Positions 37,946-46,684 of a stretch of DNA of 64,000 nucleotides are shown here, piece after piece (the first letter of the stretch is position 1; each line of letters opens with the position of its first letter). Origin of the DNA: Phormidesmis priestleyi ULC007 (GTDB taxonomy: Bacteria; Cyanobacteriota; Cyanobacteriia; Leptolyngbyales; Leptolyngbyaceae); the NCBI RefSeq assembly GCF_001895925.1, contig NZ_MPPI01000013.1:70264-134263 (forward strand), read 5' to 3'. The notes below the pieces were generated by a model. That model had not been told where the DNA came from. It saw only the letters and a program-made list of their open reading frames with translations, and did not search any database. The translations under genes and the position numbers were made by a program.

Positions 37946-39550
37946 ATGGCTAACCATTGGGCGATCGCCGTTGGAATCAATCACTATCAATTTCTTCAGC
38001 CCTTAAAGTTTGCACAACAAGATGCACAGGCGCTGTGTGAATGTTTGGTCAGTGAGGCAGGGTTCTTGCCCAATCGCTGCATTCTCTTTACAGACACCTC
38101 CCCTTCAGTGACCGGGCGATCGACCTACCCCAGTCGCGGCAATCTTCAGGGCTGGCTCGACTATTTTGGCCGAGAATTAATTCAGCCGGGAGACTTAGTT
38201 TGGGTATTTTTTAGCGGCTATGGGGTCTGCTGGAAAGGACAGGATTATTTGCTGCCGATCGAAGCCGACCCAGTAGACACTGCCAATATGGGCGTTCCGG
38301 TTCGAGCGTTGTTTGACAGCCTCAAAGCGTTACCGACCGAAGATATTGTGGTGCTGATGGATATTAACCACAGCCAAGCCGCTTTTTCGGGTGAGAAGGT
38401 GGGACTTCAGATCGCAGAGCTTGCCCGTGAAACTCGCATCTCAACCATTTTGGCAAGCAAGCCTGAACAGTTTTCCCATGAGGCGTTAGCGCTAGGTCAC
38501 GGCTTGTTTACGGCGACCCTGCTCGAAGGGTTGCGCGCACATGAATGTTCAACTCTGGCGAATTTGGAAGAGTTTCTCAAAAGTCGTTTGCCAGAAATAT
38601 GTGAGCATCACGATCGCCCTATTCAAGACCCTGTAATCGTTCTCGCGTCTCTAGATCAACTCAATCTCGTGATCACTCCGGTTAATTGGACTGAGGCAGA
38701 ATCGGAGACAATTCCTAGTGAGTCAAATCCGTTTGCGCTGGAGGGCGACTTATTTGACGTGTCGGATCACGATGCTGTCCCATTAAACTCGCAGCCCAAC
38801 CCTTATGAGTTGCCTGCTGATTATTCTCAAGCTTTCCCCATTCAAACAGAGCTTGAGCAACCGATATCCCCTGAGTCGGATCAAGAAGACTTAGGCGATC
38901 GGGCTGATCAAATTAGCCCTGCGCCAGTCCCCCAAGTTCCAAAACCTGTCACACCCCCGGTTGTTCGTCCTGAGATCGAAAATACACAGGAACAGGATCA
39001 GATGTTTTGGGAGCGACTGCTGTTTGGCGGCAGCGCCATTCTGCTGCTGCTGTTAGTAGGGGTGTTTGTTCGCAATTGGTCAACGTTTTGGGGTCAGAAA
39101 TCGGCAACTAATTCACAGCCGATCGTCACTTCGCCTTCTGCCAAGGTCACTACAACCCCGTCCCCGTCCAAACAGGCGATCGTGCCCAACTCAACCAAGC
39201 CATCCACTGCGAAGCCGACTCCCATCGCTTCAGCAAGTCCGTCTCCGGCAAAAGACAGTCAGACCATTCTTAACGAAGCGAGAGGATTGATTAAGCCGAT
39301 TTCAGCCTCTGATGCAAATAAAGCGATCGAGCGGGCTAGTCAAGTTCCTGCTAATGATCCGCTCTATGCTCAAGCTCAGGTGGATATCGATCGCTGGAGT
39401 CGCGACATTTTAGATATCGCCAAAAAACGGGCGGCTGATAAATCTTATAAGCAAGCGATCGCGGCGGCTCAACTGGTTCCTAAAGAGCGTCCCAAAGTCT
39501 ATGCCGAGGCGCAAAAGGCGATCGCTGACTGGCAAAAACGCCTCCGTTAA
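37946..39550 (+). CDS. pseudo-orthocaspase (YN type), membrane-anchored
   Basis: A 534-residue protein. Residues 1-240 are a caspase (C14) p20-like domain: WAIAVGINHYQFLQPLKFAQ, then FFSGYG where an active enzyme has SGHG (Y92), then MDINHSQ where an active one has DxCHSG (N141). Both catalytic residues are replaced, so it should not be a protease. Cyanobacteria are known to carry such YN pseudo-orthocaspases. A linker of about 115 residues rich in Pro and Glu leads to one membrane helix (LFGGSAILLLLLVGVFV, about 355-371), and a helical C-terminal domain follows. GAGG eight bases before ATG 37946 fixes the start. It may bind partners or regulate an active orthocaspase. Confidence 0.9.
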   Translation: MANHWAIAVGINHYQFLQPLKFAQQDAQALCECLVSEAGFLPNRCILFTDTSPSVTGRSTYPSRGNLQGWLDYFGRELIQPGDLVWVFFSGYGVCWKGQDYLLPIEADPVDTANMGVPVRALFDSLKALPTEDIVVLMDINHSQAAFSGEKVGLQIAELARETRISTILASKPEQFSHEALALGHGLFTATLLEGLRAHECSTLANLEEFLKSRLPEICEHHDRPIQDPVIVLASLDQLNLVITPVNWTEAESETIPSESNPFALEGDLFDVSDHDAVPLNSQPNPYELPADYSQAFPIQTELEQPISPESDQEDLGDRADQISPAPVPQVPKPVTPPVVRPEIENTQEQDQMFWERLLFGGSAILLLLLVGVFVRNWSTFWGQKSATNSQPIVTSPSAKVTTTPSPSKQAIVPNSTKPSTAKPTPIASASPSPAKDSQTILNEARGLIKPISASDANKAIERASQVPANDPLYAQAQVDIDRWSRDILDIAKKRAADKSYKQAIAAAQLVPKERPKVYAEAQKAIADWQKRLR

Positions 39551-39562
39551 TCAGGACATAAT

Positions 39563-40447
39563 GTGAAAATTTCACGTTCACGAGGGTGGCGATCGCTGTG
39601 GAATATTGGGAAATTTTTGGCGATCGCTTATCTGACGATTTGCCTCGTCCTATTTTTCGCCCAAAGTCATCTAATGTTTGTGCCCGATGCCCACCATTAC
39701 AAAGATCTGGACGCGCTCAATCTGCCTCACCAAGAAGTTTGGTTACCTGTCTCAACTAAAACAGGCAAGATTGAACGCATTCATGGCTGGTGGATTCCGC
39801 ACGATCACCCGATCTCAACGATGCTCTATCTGCACGGCAACGGCGGAAATATTAGTGTCGAAGTCAAAGCTCGTCGCTTTCGGGAGTTAGGTTTCTCAGT
39901 CTTGCTGATTGACTATCGGGGCTATGGCCGCAGTGAGGGCAATTTTCCGTCTGAGGCGACGGTCTATCAAGATGCTCAAACCGCGTTGGATTATCTCGTT
40001 AAAGAACGGCGGATCTCTCTCAAAAAAATTGTGGTTTATGGACATTCGCTCGGAGGCGCGATCGCCATCAATCTCGCCAACCAAAACCCAAAAGTCGCGG
40101 GGCTGATTGTGTCGAGTTCTTTCACCTCCATGTACCAGATGGCAGCGCGAGATTGGAAGTTTCGACTGTTTCCGATCGAGTTAATCCTCACCCAAAAGTT
40201 TGACTCAGTTGGGAAAGTCCGATCGCTAAAAATGCCTTCTCTCTTTATTCATGGAATGGATGATACATTGATTCCTGTCTCGATCGGCAAAGCACTTTAC
40301 GAAGCTGCACCCCAACCCAAACAACTCCTGCTGATTCCCAACGCAGGGCACAATCACAGAGAAGCCGAGTTTGACAAACCAGAAAATTTGAAGATAGTTC
40401 AAGACTTTGCTAGACGAGCGGTGAAGGCTTCACTATCGAGCAACTAG
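39563..40447 (+). CDS. alpha/beta hydrolase (membrane-anchored)
   Basis: A 294-residue hydrolase. Residues 13-33 are a signal anchor (IGKFLAIAYLTICLVLFFAQ). The nucleophile elbow is VVYGHSLGGAIAINLA, the oxyanion-loop region is YLHGNGG, the Asp is in HGMDDTLIPVS, and the His is in NAGHNHRE. It belongs to the BEM46/ABHD13-like group whose substrates are unknown. The start codon is GTG at 39563, because the ATG two bases before is directly followed by TGA. It follows the pseudo-caspase gene by 12 bp and is probably co-transcribed. Confidence 0.85.
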   Translation: MKISRSRGWRSLWNIGKFLAIAYLTICLVLFFAQSHLMFVPDAHHYKDLDALNLPHQEVWLPVSTKTGKIERIHGWWIPHDHPISTMLYLHGNGGNISVEVKARRFRELGFSVLLIDYRGYGRSEGNFPSEATVYQDAQTALDYLVKERRISLKKIVVYGHSLGGAIAINLANQNPKVAGLIVSSSFTSMYQMAARDWKFRLFPIELILTQKFDSVGKVRSLKMPSLFIHGMDDTLIPVSIGKALYEAAPQPKQLLLIPNAGHNHREAEFDKPENLKIVQDFARRAVKASLSSN

Positions 40448-40522
40448 CACTTCTTTAACTAAAGGATGGGCAGTCAACGGTTAGACTAAAGGAAAGAGTT
40501 TGCAAAATCAACAGGAGAATGG

Positions 40523-40777
40523 ATGATTAGCCCGGATCAGGTTGAAGGATTGATCAAGGCTGGATTGCCTGATGCCCAGGTGCAGGTTCAAGACCTTACT
40601 GGGGGTGGAGATCACTATCAGGTAACGGTCGTCTCGTCTTTGTTTGAAGGAAAGCGGCGGGTGCAACAGCACCAACTCGTCTATGGTGCCGTGCAGCAAG
40701 CGATGGCATCGGAAGCCATTCATGCTCTAGCGCTCAATACTTATACGCCCGAAGAATGGGTAGTAGCCGCCAAATAA
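40523..40777 (+). CDS. bolA: BolA family protein
   Basis: An 84-residue BolA protein. It opens with [20 protein letters not shown], has the [19 protein letters not shown] core with the conserved His/loop and the HQLVYGAV helix. BolA proteins bind CGFS glutaredoxins through a shared Fe-S cluster in iron and Fe-S control. AGGAG five bases upstream supports the start. The grx4 gene follows within 30 bp, which supports a complex. Confidence 0.93.
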   Translation: MISPDQVEGLIKAGLPDAQVQVQDLTGGGDHYQVTVVSSLFEGKRRVQQHQLVYGAVQQAMASEAIHALALNTYTPEEWVVAAK

Positions 40778-40806
40778 CTCAGTTGTTCACAATCGGAGAG
40801 CGAATT

Positions 40807-41130
40807 ATGACAGAAGCAGCACACGATCGCATCGACAATCTTGTCAAACAAAACAAGATCATGGTCTTCATGAAGGGCACCAAACTGATGCCCCAGTGCG
40901 GATTCTCAAACAACGTGGTGCAGATTCTGAACACGTTGGGCGTTCCTTATGAAACGATCGACGTTTTGGCAGATCCCGAAATTCGTCAAGGCATCAAAGA
41001 ATATTCAAGCTGGCCCACCATTCCTCAGGTTTATATCAACGGTGAATTTTTGGGCGGCTCTGATATCTTGATCGAGCTATATCAAAAAGGCGAACTTCAA
41101 CAAATGGTGGAAGTGGCAATGGCTTCCTAA
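40807..41130 (+). CDS. grxD: monothiol glutaredoxin, Grx4 type (CGFS)
   Basis: A 107-residue monothiol glutaredoxin that carries [2Fe-2S] clusters with glutathione. The active site is [10 protein letters not shown], and [19 protein letters not shown] is the glutathione-binding part. GGAGAG seven bases before ATG 40807 fixes the start; a longer frame from 40756 would overlap bolA without a ribosome site. It forms an operon with bolA, whose product is its usual partner. Confidence 0.96.
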   Translation: MTEAAHDRIDNLVKQNKIMVFMKGTKLMPQCGFSNNVVQILNTLGVPYETIDVLADPEIRQGIKEYSSWPTIPQVYINGEFLGGSDILIELYQKGELQQMVEVAMAS

Positions 41131-41204
41131 ATTTAGCCGCAGCTTTATGATCTGGGGTGACAGGAGAAATCTGCTGCCCCTTTTTAATATCCTCTAAATG
41201 CAAG

Positions 41205-41230
41205 AAGGGCACGTCATCGACGCACCCTTT
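41205..41230. terminator. bidirectional terminator-like hairpin
   Basis: AAGGG-CACGTC (41205-41215) and GACGCA-CCCTT (41219-41229) pair with two mismatches and a 3-base loop. It lies between the stops of the convergent genes grxD and 41239-41484 and may serve both. T-runs are short on both sides. Confidence 0.45.
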
Positions 41231-41238
41231 CTGGCAAT

Positions 41239-41484
41239 TTAGCGATAATCTCGTTCAGGCTCTACTGGGCTTTCAAAATTGGAAGAATCGTAGAGGAAGC
41301 GAGTCATTTCTTCTTCAAGACGATTGATCTGATAAGGCTCTAAGGAGTTGGTGTGTCTCAAAGCGGCGAGATAGCCGTCGAGATAGAGGCGTAGGTCATC
41401 GAAGCGGTATCCCCGGTTCCACAACCCCACCAAGCCATCAGTCAGTCTTTGGTAGTAGCGAATGGTTAGCGTATCTTGCAGCAT
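41239..41484 (-). CDS. small conserved cyanobacterial protein (DUF6761-like)
   Basis: An 81-residue soluble helical protein (TIRYYQRLTDGLVGLWNRGY, LRLYLDGYLAALRHTN, RLEEEMTRFLYD). I take it as the cyanobacterial DUF6761-type family, by memory only. The function is unknown. It converges on grxD. The 285 bp upstream, up to the response-regulator gene, contain no other feature that I can support. Confidence 0.75.
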   Translation of the reverse strand: MLQDTLTIRYYQRLTDGLVGLWNRGYRFDDLRLYLDGYLAALRHTNSLEPYQINRLEEEMTRFLYDSSNFESPVEPERDYR

Positions 41485-41769
41485 AGTGTGTCGCTAAATT
41501 GTGAACAGCCTTTTAATGGAAACGTTACAAGGTGAATAGGTTGATACACAGGCGGGCCTTAACTACACGTAACTATGCATTGATCTTAACATTAACCTTT
41601 TGCATTCCTCCCTATCTTTGTGTTGATGTCTCTGAGCATTCGTTGGGCATCGGTGCCTAAGTCTCTAAGTTATTGGTGATTAGAGAAAACTAGGGTAGCA
41701 GCCGTTACAAATCCATCACAATTGCTTTGATACTCTTAAGGTCAAGCCGTCTCAGGAAAGCCAGCCCTC

Positions 41770-42552
41770 GTGGGAGCCGTAAACGTTCAGATTATTGAAG
41801 GAAATCCGCACCTGCGATCGCTACTTGGGTGGCACTTACAGCAGGCAGGACATCACGTGCATCAGTCGGCAGACCTGCATCAAGCGAGAGAGGTCTTCTT
41901 AGTCCGACAGCCCAACTTGGTGATCCTCGATTCAGAATTGCCCAATGGAGACGGAGTTGAGTTTTGTCGCTGGCTGCGTCAACAGCAGCAGGCGATGATT
42001 CTCATGCTTTCTGCCCGCACAACTGAATCTGATATCGTCGAGGGTTTGCGGGCTGGTGCAGATGACTATTTGACTAAACCCTTTGGGATGCAGGAGTTTT
42101 TAGCCAGAGTCGAGGCGCTGACGCGGCGAACTCGTTTATCGGCTCCTCCGGCTCATCTTGACTATGGTGATCTCAAAATCGACCTGGTGCATCGTCGAGT
42201 CCGGTTTAAGGGTCAGTTGATCGAATTGACTCCTCAAGAATTTAGCTTGCTCTATGTGTTGGCACAGGCAAGCGGCGCACCTTTGAGCCGTCAAGACCTT
42301 TTGCAACGGGCCTGGCCGGATGCGATCGATAACCCCCGCACGGTCGATACTCATGTCCTTTCGCTTCGCAAAAAAGTAGAGTTAGACCCCCGACAGCCCA
42401 ATCTGATTCAAACAGTTCGGAATGTCGGCTATCGACTCAATTTAGAAATTCTCAATGCTTCTCTGCCTCCCCAGACTGAATCCACTAATGGCAATCATCG
42501 CGCGGCGAGCCGTCGGGGAGAAAGGATGGTGGTGAGCGATCGTCGGATTTGA
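41770..42552 (+). CDS. response regulator, OmpR family
   Basis: A 260-residue two-component regulator. The receiver domain (residues 6-120) has the phosphorylated Asp at D54 (LVILDSELPNGDG) and the Lys in DDYLTKPFGMQEFLARVEAL. The usual acidic pair near residue 10 is only one Glu (IIEGN), a small deviation. Residues about 145-230 are an OmpR-type winged helix (ELTPQEFSLLYVLAQASG, VDTHVLSLRKKVELDPRQPN, TVRNVGYRL). The start codon is GTG. No kinase gene is adjacent, so it is an orphan. I cannot name the orthologue. Confidence 0.9.
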   Translation: MGAVNVQIIEGNPHLRSLLGWHLQQAGHHVHQSADLHQAREVFLVRQPNLVILDSELPNGDGVEFCRWLRQQQQAMILMLSARTTESDIVEGLRAGADDYLTKPFGMQEFLARVEALTRRTRLSAPPAHLDYGDLKIDLVHRRVRFKGQLIELTPQEFSLLYVLAQASGAPLSRQDLLQRAWPDAIDNPRTVDTHVLSLRKKVELDPRQPNLIQTVRNVGYRLNLEILNASLPPQTESTNGNHRAASRRGERMVVSDRRI

Positions 42553-42553
42553 C

Positions 42554-43378
42554 TCACTCCCACTCGGCGGATTCTTTAGCTTCTGACTGCACGATCGCGG
42601 CTCTTAATGTTTGCCAGTCTACGCGATCGCTCAACTCATCTTTCACCAGTTCGCCGCGATGCAAATGCAGGACGCGATCGCTGAATGATTGTGCGAGTTC
42701 TAACTGGTGATTTGCCATCAAAATCGTGATCCCCGACAGATCTTTTAGAGTGTTGAGAACGTGATCACTGCGTCCTGAATCTAGGGCTGACGTGGGTTCG
42801 TCTAAAAGCAGAACTTTAGGCTGAATGACTAGGGCACGAGCGATCGCCACGAGTTGCCGTTGCCCAACCGATAATTGGAGTTCGTTGCGATCGAGCCAAT
42901 CACCCGGAAGATGCAGCCGATCAACCCACTCGCTAATTTGCTGCTCGGCTGTTTTGATCTCAACCCCTCTCAGCTTGAGCGGATAAAGCAGCGCTTCCCG
43001 CACGGTCATTCCCAGCAGTTTTGATTCTTGCTGCACTAAAGTGATTTGCTGACGCAGTTGCAGCACCGGAATTTGCCGAAAATCTTGTCCTTCTAAATAG
43101 AGTGATCCTTGAATCGGTTCATTTAATCGATTCAGCAACCGCAGTAGCGTCGTTTTGCCCGACCCTGATGCGCCGACGATCGCGATCCGATCGCCCCGAA
43201 ACACGTCAAATGAGAGATCTCGCAGCAAATAGTGTGCTCCGATCGCCGATCGTTGTCCTGGCTTCTTGCCAGAAGCAACCCCTTTAGAGGCAAAACTGAC
43301 CTGTTCTAGTCGAATTTGAGACGGTTTTGATGGATTCAAGTCAGTATTCCTGCTGTGCAAATCGGCGACATTCGCCAT
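42554..43378 (-). CDS. ABC transporter ATP-binding protein
   Basis: A 274-residue ATPase. Walker A is IVGASGSGKTTLL, the Q-loop is in TLVQQESKLLGMT, the signature is LSVGQRQLVAIARAL, Walker B is VLLLDEPTSALD, and the H-loop is in LMANHQLELA. The N-terminal 40 residues are an extra tail, and the region LQVSFASKGVASGKKPG is an insertion. The stop is two bases from the stop of the response regulator. No permease gene is adjacent, so the transported substrate is unknown. Confidence 0.9.
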   Translation of the reverse strand: MANVADLHSRNTDLNPSKPSQIRLEQVSFASKGVASGKKPGQRSAIGAHYLLRDLSFDVFRGDRIAIVGASGSGKTTLLRLLNRLNEPIQGSLYLEGQDFRQIPVLQLRQQITLVQQESKLLGMTVREALLYPLKLRGVEIKTAEQQISEWVDRLHLPGDWLDRNELQLSVGQRQLVAIARALVIQPKVLLLDEPTSALDSGRSDHVLNTLKDLSGITILMANHQLELAQSFSDRVLHLHRGELVKDELSDRVDWQTLRAAIVQSEAKESAEWE

Positions 43379-43444
43379 GAAAGCCCATGCACTAGCTTAC
43401 TTTGCTGCGTCAAACTTTGCAGCCTAAGCCGCCCTATCAACCGC

Positions 43445-43496
43445 CAAAAAAAGCCCCTGGAGAAAGCTGAATGCCCCCATTCAACGCTCTCCAAGG
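43445..43496 (-). terminator. Rho-independent terminator of the nucleotidyltransferase gene
   Basis: On the minus strand CTTGGAGAGCGTTGAATG pairs with CATTCAGCTTTCTCCAGG, with a GGGG loop, and GGGGCTTTTTTT follows. It lies about 95 bp after the stop of the gene at 43590-44768. Confidence 0.75.
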
Positions 43497-43589
43497 AGTC
43501 TGTGCTCTATTCGTTTCCTAGAATACGCGAGAGAAGCTCTGTAAGCCTTCTCCAGTCGGATATATCCTATCTCCTCCGATCGGGTGAGT

Positions 43590-44768
43590 TTAGGATTGGG
43601 CAACTCTGTGGTCAGTGCCTAAAAGCTCGGCGATCGCTTGATGCTCGGCAGGCATCTGAGTCGGAAGCTCTTGACGAGTGTCTGTGATCAGCCAATCTAG
43701 GGAGGCGGCTTGCACGTCGATCGTCGCGCCTGTCTTATCGACGCAATATCGACCAAACACAAGCTTGTCTACCAGTCGCACCCCTGGGCCCAAGCGAGAA
43801 TATTCAAAAATTACGCTATTATCGACGGTTGCGCCACTGCACACCCAGCAGTTTTGACCAATCATTGCCGGGCCAACAATTTTGGCACCATCTTCAATGC
43901 AGGTCATGCTGCCAATATAAACCGGACCCTGGATATCGACTTTATCCCAGTTGACGCAGACGTTTAGCCCAGTGTAGATGCCAGGAGCCACCTCTTTTCC
44001 AGGAATTGCCACGTTTTTGACTTCGCCACGCAAGACACTGCGAATTGCGTGCCAATAATCAGGCACCTTGCCGATATCGACCCACTCAAAGTCCATTGGT
44101 AAGCCGTAGAATGGGGCATTCATTTCTACTAGCTTGGGGAAAAGCTCGCTCCCGATGTCATATTCTTGCCCAGATGGAATGTAGTCAAGAATTTCGGGTT
44201 CAAAAATATAAATTCCGGTGTTGATCGTGGTGCTCAGGGCTTCCTCGATCGCAGGTTTTTCTTGAAACGCTTTGATTTTGCCTGCTTCGTCTGTGACCAC
44301 AACGCCGTAGCTAGACACCTCATCGCGAGGAACCGTTTTCATGATCACCGTAGCGATCGAGCCTTTTTCTCGGTGCCATTTGACGGCGGCGCTCAAGTCT
44401 AAGTCAATCAGGGCATCGCCACAAAGCACCACGAATGTATCGTCAAAAAACGGGGAAAAATCTTGAATTTTTTTCATGCCGCCTGCTGAACCAACAGCCG
44501 CGCCGACTAACTCACCATCGACGATCTTGCCTTCAAAGGAGTAGCCAATCTGCACCCCAAACCGTTGCCCATCCCGAAAATAGCTCTCAATTTCATAGGC
44601 CAGGTGACTCACATTGACCATGATTTCGTCAAAACCGTGCTGCCTAAGCAGTTCTAGCAGAAACTCCATCACGGGCTTTTGCAGAATGGGAATCATGGGC
44701 TTGGGAATCGTATATGTAATCGGACGAATCCGTGTTCCCTTCCCGGCTGCCAGAATCATGGCTTTCAT
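43590..44768 (-). CDS. sugar-phosphate nucleotidyltransferase with left-handed beta helix
   Basis: A 392-residue enzyme. The nucleotidyltransferase part opens with KAMILAAGKGTRIRPITYTI (nucleotide loop) and PKPMIPILQKPVMEF, and has LCGDALIDLDL with the metal Asp. From about residue 245 the hexapeptide repeats (VAIPGKEVAPGIYTGLNVCV, GAKIVGPAMIGQNCWVCSGA) form a left-handed beta helix. It is of the mannose-1-phosphate guanylyltransferase type found in cyanobacteria and feeds polysaccharide synthesis. The exact sugar is not shown by the sequence. It is monocistronic with its own terminator. Confidence 0.88.
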   Translation of the reverse strand: MKAMILAAGKGTRIRPITYTIPKPMIPILQKPVMEFLLELLRQHGFDEIMVNVSHLAYEIESYFRDGQRFGVQIGYSFEGKIVDGELVGAAVGSAGGMKKIQDFSPFFDDTFVVLCGDALIDLDLSAAVKWHREKGSIATVIMKTVPRDEVSSYGVVVTDEAGKIKAFQEKPAIEEALSTTINTGIYIFEPEILDYIPSGQEYDIGSELFPKLVEMNAPFYGLPMDFEWVDIGKVPDYWHAIRSVLRGEVKNVAIPGKEVAPGIYTGLNVCVNWDKVDIQGPVYIGSMTCIEDGAKIVGPAMIGQNCWVCSGATVDNSVIFEYSRLGPGVRLVDKLVFGRYCVDKTGATIDVQAASLDWLITDTRQELPTQMPAEHQAIAELLGTDHRVAQS

Positions 44769-45031
44769 AGATTGTTCTCTCTACCCTACACCGATATACT
44801 GCAAGCGTTTGACCCTCGGTCTGGAGGAATTCCAGCGTACGATGGTTTTGCTTTATCTTAGGCGACTCAAGGTTTCAGCGAAAGACAAGCGTTGCCAGAC
44901 CTTGACCTTTAGTGACTATAACGGTTCTAAGTGAGAATTGGCACACTCAAAAGGTTTAGGGCTGCTAAAGATGAACTAGAGAAAAGTTTTTATTTGACAA
45001 ATCTAAAATGTCCAGGTTTGGTTGAGTCCTC

Positions 45032-45880
45032 TCAATCGAGCAAAACGCTAGTAGAGAGTTCACTCAGTCCAGATTCGGCGAGTTGCAGCAGTGAGCGAAT
45101 TTTCAAATCTTGGTAAAACTCTTCTTGCGCCAACTCGACTTTGTTTTGAGCCGACAACAGCAGCAGGGCCCAAAACACGCCGACGCGCTCGTGATTAGGA
45201 TGATCGTGAAGATTTTCTTCACTTTCTTTGGGTTTTTGATCTTTTAAGGCAACCCAAAATTCCAGCACCAGGTCAAAGTCGATCCATTCTTTATCTTGGG
45301 CAACTTCTGTCCAATGGTCGTGAAAGAATTGCTCGATCGCCACTGCCATTTCTGAGAGATTTTCTTGGTGGGCGAGTTCGGCGATCGCGCGCACTGCCTG
45401 AGCGCGAGACTGAGGTTTAGGGCGACGCAGCCGAGCGCGCGGAGTGGTGTCGTCTAGAGTGGTGGCAATTAGCTGAAGCTGATCGATTAGCTCTTTAAGG
45501 GTGACTCGCCGCTTTTGAGGCGGTCGTGCCACTGCCCTGCGCCGAAGCTGACGCTCTAAATGCGGCGGCAAGGCAGCCCCGCCAAAATCTGCGTCTATAA
45601 ATTCTGCCCCTTCAAACTCATCGGGATCAGCGACGATCGCTTCAGGCTGAGTCAGGCTATCGGCTTTGAGCAACAGCAGCATCGATGCATATAGAAATGC
45701 CTGCCCCGACTGAGACAGATTTGACTCGTAGTGTTCTCGCCCCACGATCGCGGCAGGGGTCAACTCGCTCAAGAAGCGATCGATGACATCAATCACCTTG
45801 ACATCCCAGGGGTCAATTTCTCCCTGTTCTGCCAGGTCAATCAAGAGAGCGATCGCGTCCTGGGCTAGAGAAAGGGTCAT
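45032..45880 (-). CDS. scpA: segregation and condensation protein A
   Basis: A 282-residue kleisin that joins SMC heads to ScpB in chromosome condensation. The N-terminal part (QDAIALLIDLAEQGEIDPWDVKVIDVIDRF) binds the SMC neck, and the helical linker is charged. The C-terminal winged helix (FWALLLLSAQNKVELAQEEF) binds the SMC cap. Opening and length fit the cyanobacterial ScpA group. No scpB or smc gene is adjacent. Confidence 0.9.
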   Translation of the reverse strand: MTLSLAQDAIALLIDLAEQGEIDPWDVKVIDVIDRFLSELTPAAIVGREHYESNLSQSGQAFLYASMLLLLKADSLTQPEAIVADPDEFEGAEFIDADFGGAALPPHLERQLRRRAVARPPQKRRVTLKELIDQLQLIATTLDDTTPRARLRRPKPQSRAQAVRAIAELAHQENLSEMAVAIEQFFHDHWTEVAQDKEWIDFDLVLEFWVALKDQKPKESEENLHDHPNHERVGVFWALLLLSAQNKVELAQEEFYQDLKIRSLLQLAESGLSELSTSVLLD

Positions 45881-45932
45881 AGAGAGAAGGGAGGGATGAA
45901 TGCTTTATGGTGACACGATCTCGCAGAATCGA

Positions 45933-46034
45933 CTACTTAATTTTGATCCGCACAAAATACACGGCTGCCAGCAGAATTAGCCCTAGCAGCAGCAAAGGCA
46001 CCAAGAGACTCCAAAGACTATCAGGATTCGTCAC
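45933..46034 (-). CDS. 33-residue single-span membrane peptide, putative
   Basis: GTG at 46034 opens a frame of 33 codons ending in TAG at 45933. The product is a short hydrophilic head (TNPDSLWS), one membrane span (LLVPLLLLGLILLAAVYFV) and a basic tail (RIKIK), so the N-terminus points outward by the positive-inside rule. GAGGGG five bases before the start is a strong ribosome site. The layout is that of small subunits of thylakoid or other membrane complexes, but the sequence matches none that I know. The 172-bp MITE inserted 17 bp upstream of its start. Confidence 0.55.
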   Translation of the reverse strand: MTNPDSLWSLLVPLLLLGLILLAAVYFVRIKIK

Positions 46035-46051
46035 GCCACCCCTCTAAACTG

Positions 46052-46223
46052 ACGTGAATTCGATGCAGCTTTTCGCGGCGGTTGCCAATCCGGGCTGCCC
46101 CCTAAATCCCCCAAGTCTGGGGGACTTCAAGCCCCGAATTGAAGTTCAAAGTCCCCCAATTTTGGGGGATTTAGGGGGCTGAAGCGCTGAACAACGAAGC
46201 GAAAGAACTCCCCGAACTGACGT
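46052..46223. mobile_element. 172-bp MITE, copy B
   Basis: Starts ACGTGAATTCGA and ends CGAACTGACGT, with imperfect inverted ends of about 30 bp. The core is CCCCCTAAATCCCCCAAG opposite GGGGGATTTAGGGGG. It is flanked by TAAACTG on both sides (46045-46051 and 46224-46230), a 7-bp target duplication. It has the same length and ends as copy A at 8947-9118, but the two cores differ. It ends nine bases before the stop codon of the LapA-like gene (46233). Confidence 0.8.
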
Positions 46224-46232
46224 TAAACTGGC

Positions 46233-46592
46233 TTACTGAGCAAACACTTCGGTGGCTTCAGCATCTTGCGTGATGCCTTGGGGCAGTAGACGCTGCTGCT
46301 CTTGAATTTCTGCCTTATAGCGTTCGACATCCTGTTCAAGTTCGTCAATGCGCTCTTCTCGAACTTGAAGTTCTTTGCGAGTGTCGATCATGCGCTGGAT
46401 CTTGCTCCACACGCTAAACACCCACGCCAACACGGCTCCGATTCCCATCGCTAAGATTAGCTCGATCGAGAGCGGTGCCTCCACCTGCACGCCTTCAATG
46501 ACTCGAATTACGGCTGGCTCTGTGTTTTCAATGCCAAACAAAACGAGTGCTAAACAAATGACGAAGATGATTAAGAAATTAATTTGTCGCAT
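46233..46592 (-). CDS. LapA-domain membrane protein
   Basis: A 119-residue protein with two membrane helices (INFLIIFVICLALVLFGI and IELILAMGIGAVLAWVFSVW), the short FGIENTEPAVIRV strand between them typical of the LapA (DUF1049) family, and a charged coiled coil after them (RKELQVREERIDELEQDVER). GGAG about ten bases before ATG 46592 supports this start over 46640. Family members affect envelope assembly in other bacteria; the role here is unknown. Confidence 0.85.
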   Translation of the reverse strand: MRQINFLIIFVICLALVLFGIENTEPAVIRVIEGVQVEAPLSIELILAMGIGAVLAWVFSVWSKIQRMIDTRKELQVREERIDELEQDVERYKAEIQEQQRLLPQGITQDAEATEVFAQ

Positions 46593-46684
46593 CTGGGGTT
46601 GTCTCCGATCACGCAGCGAGTGGTTCAATATCTCTGACAAAAAATAGCTTAAGCGTAGAAGCTGGAATCGAGTTTAGCACTCCA

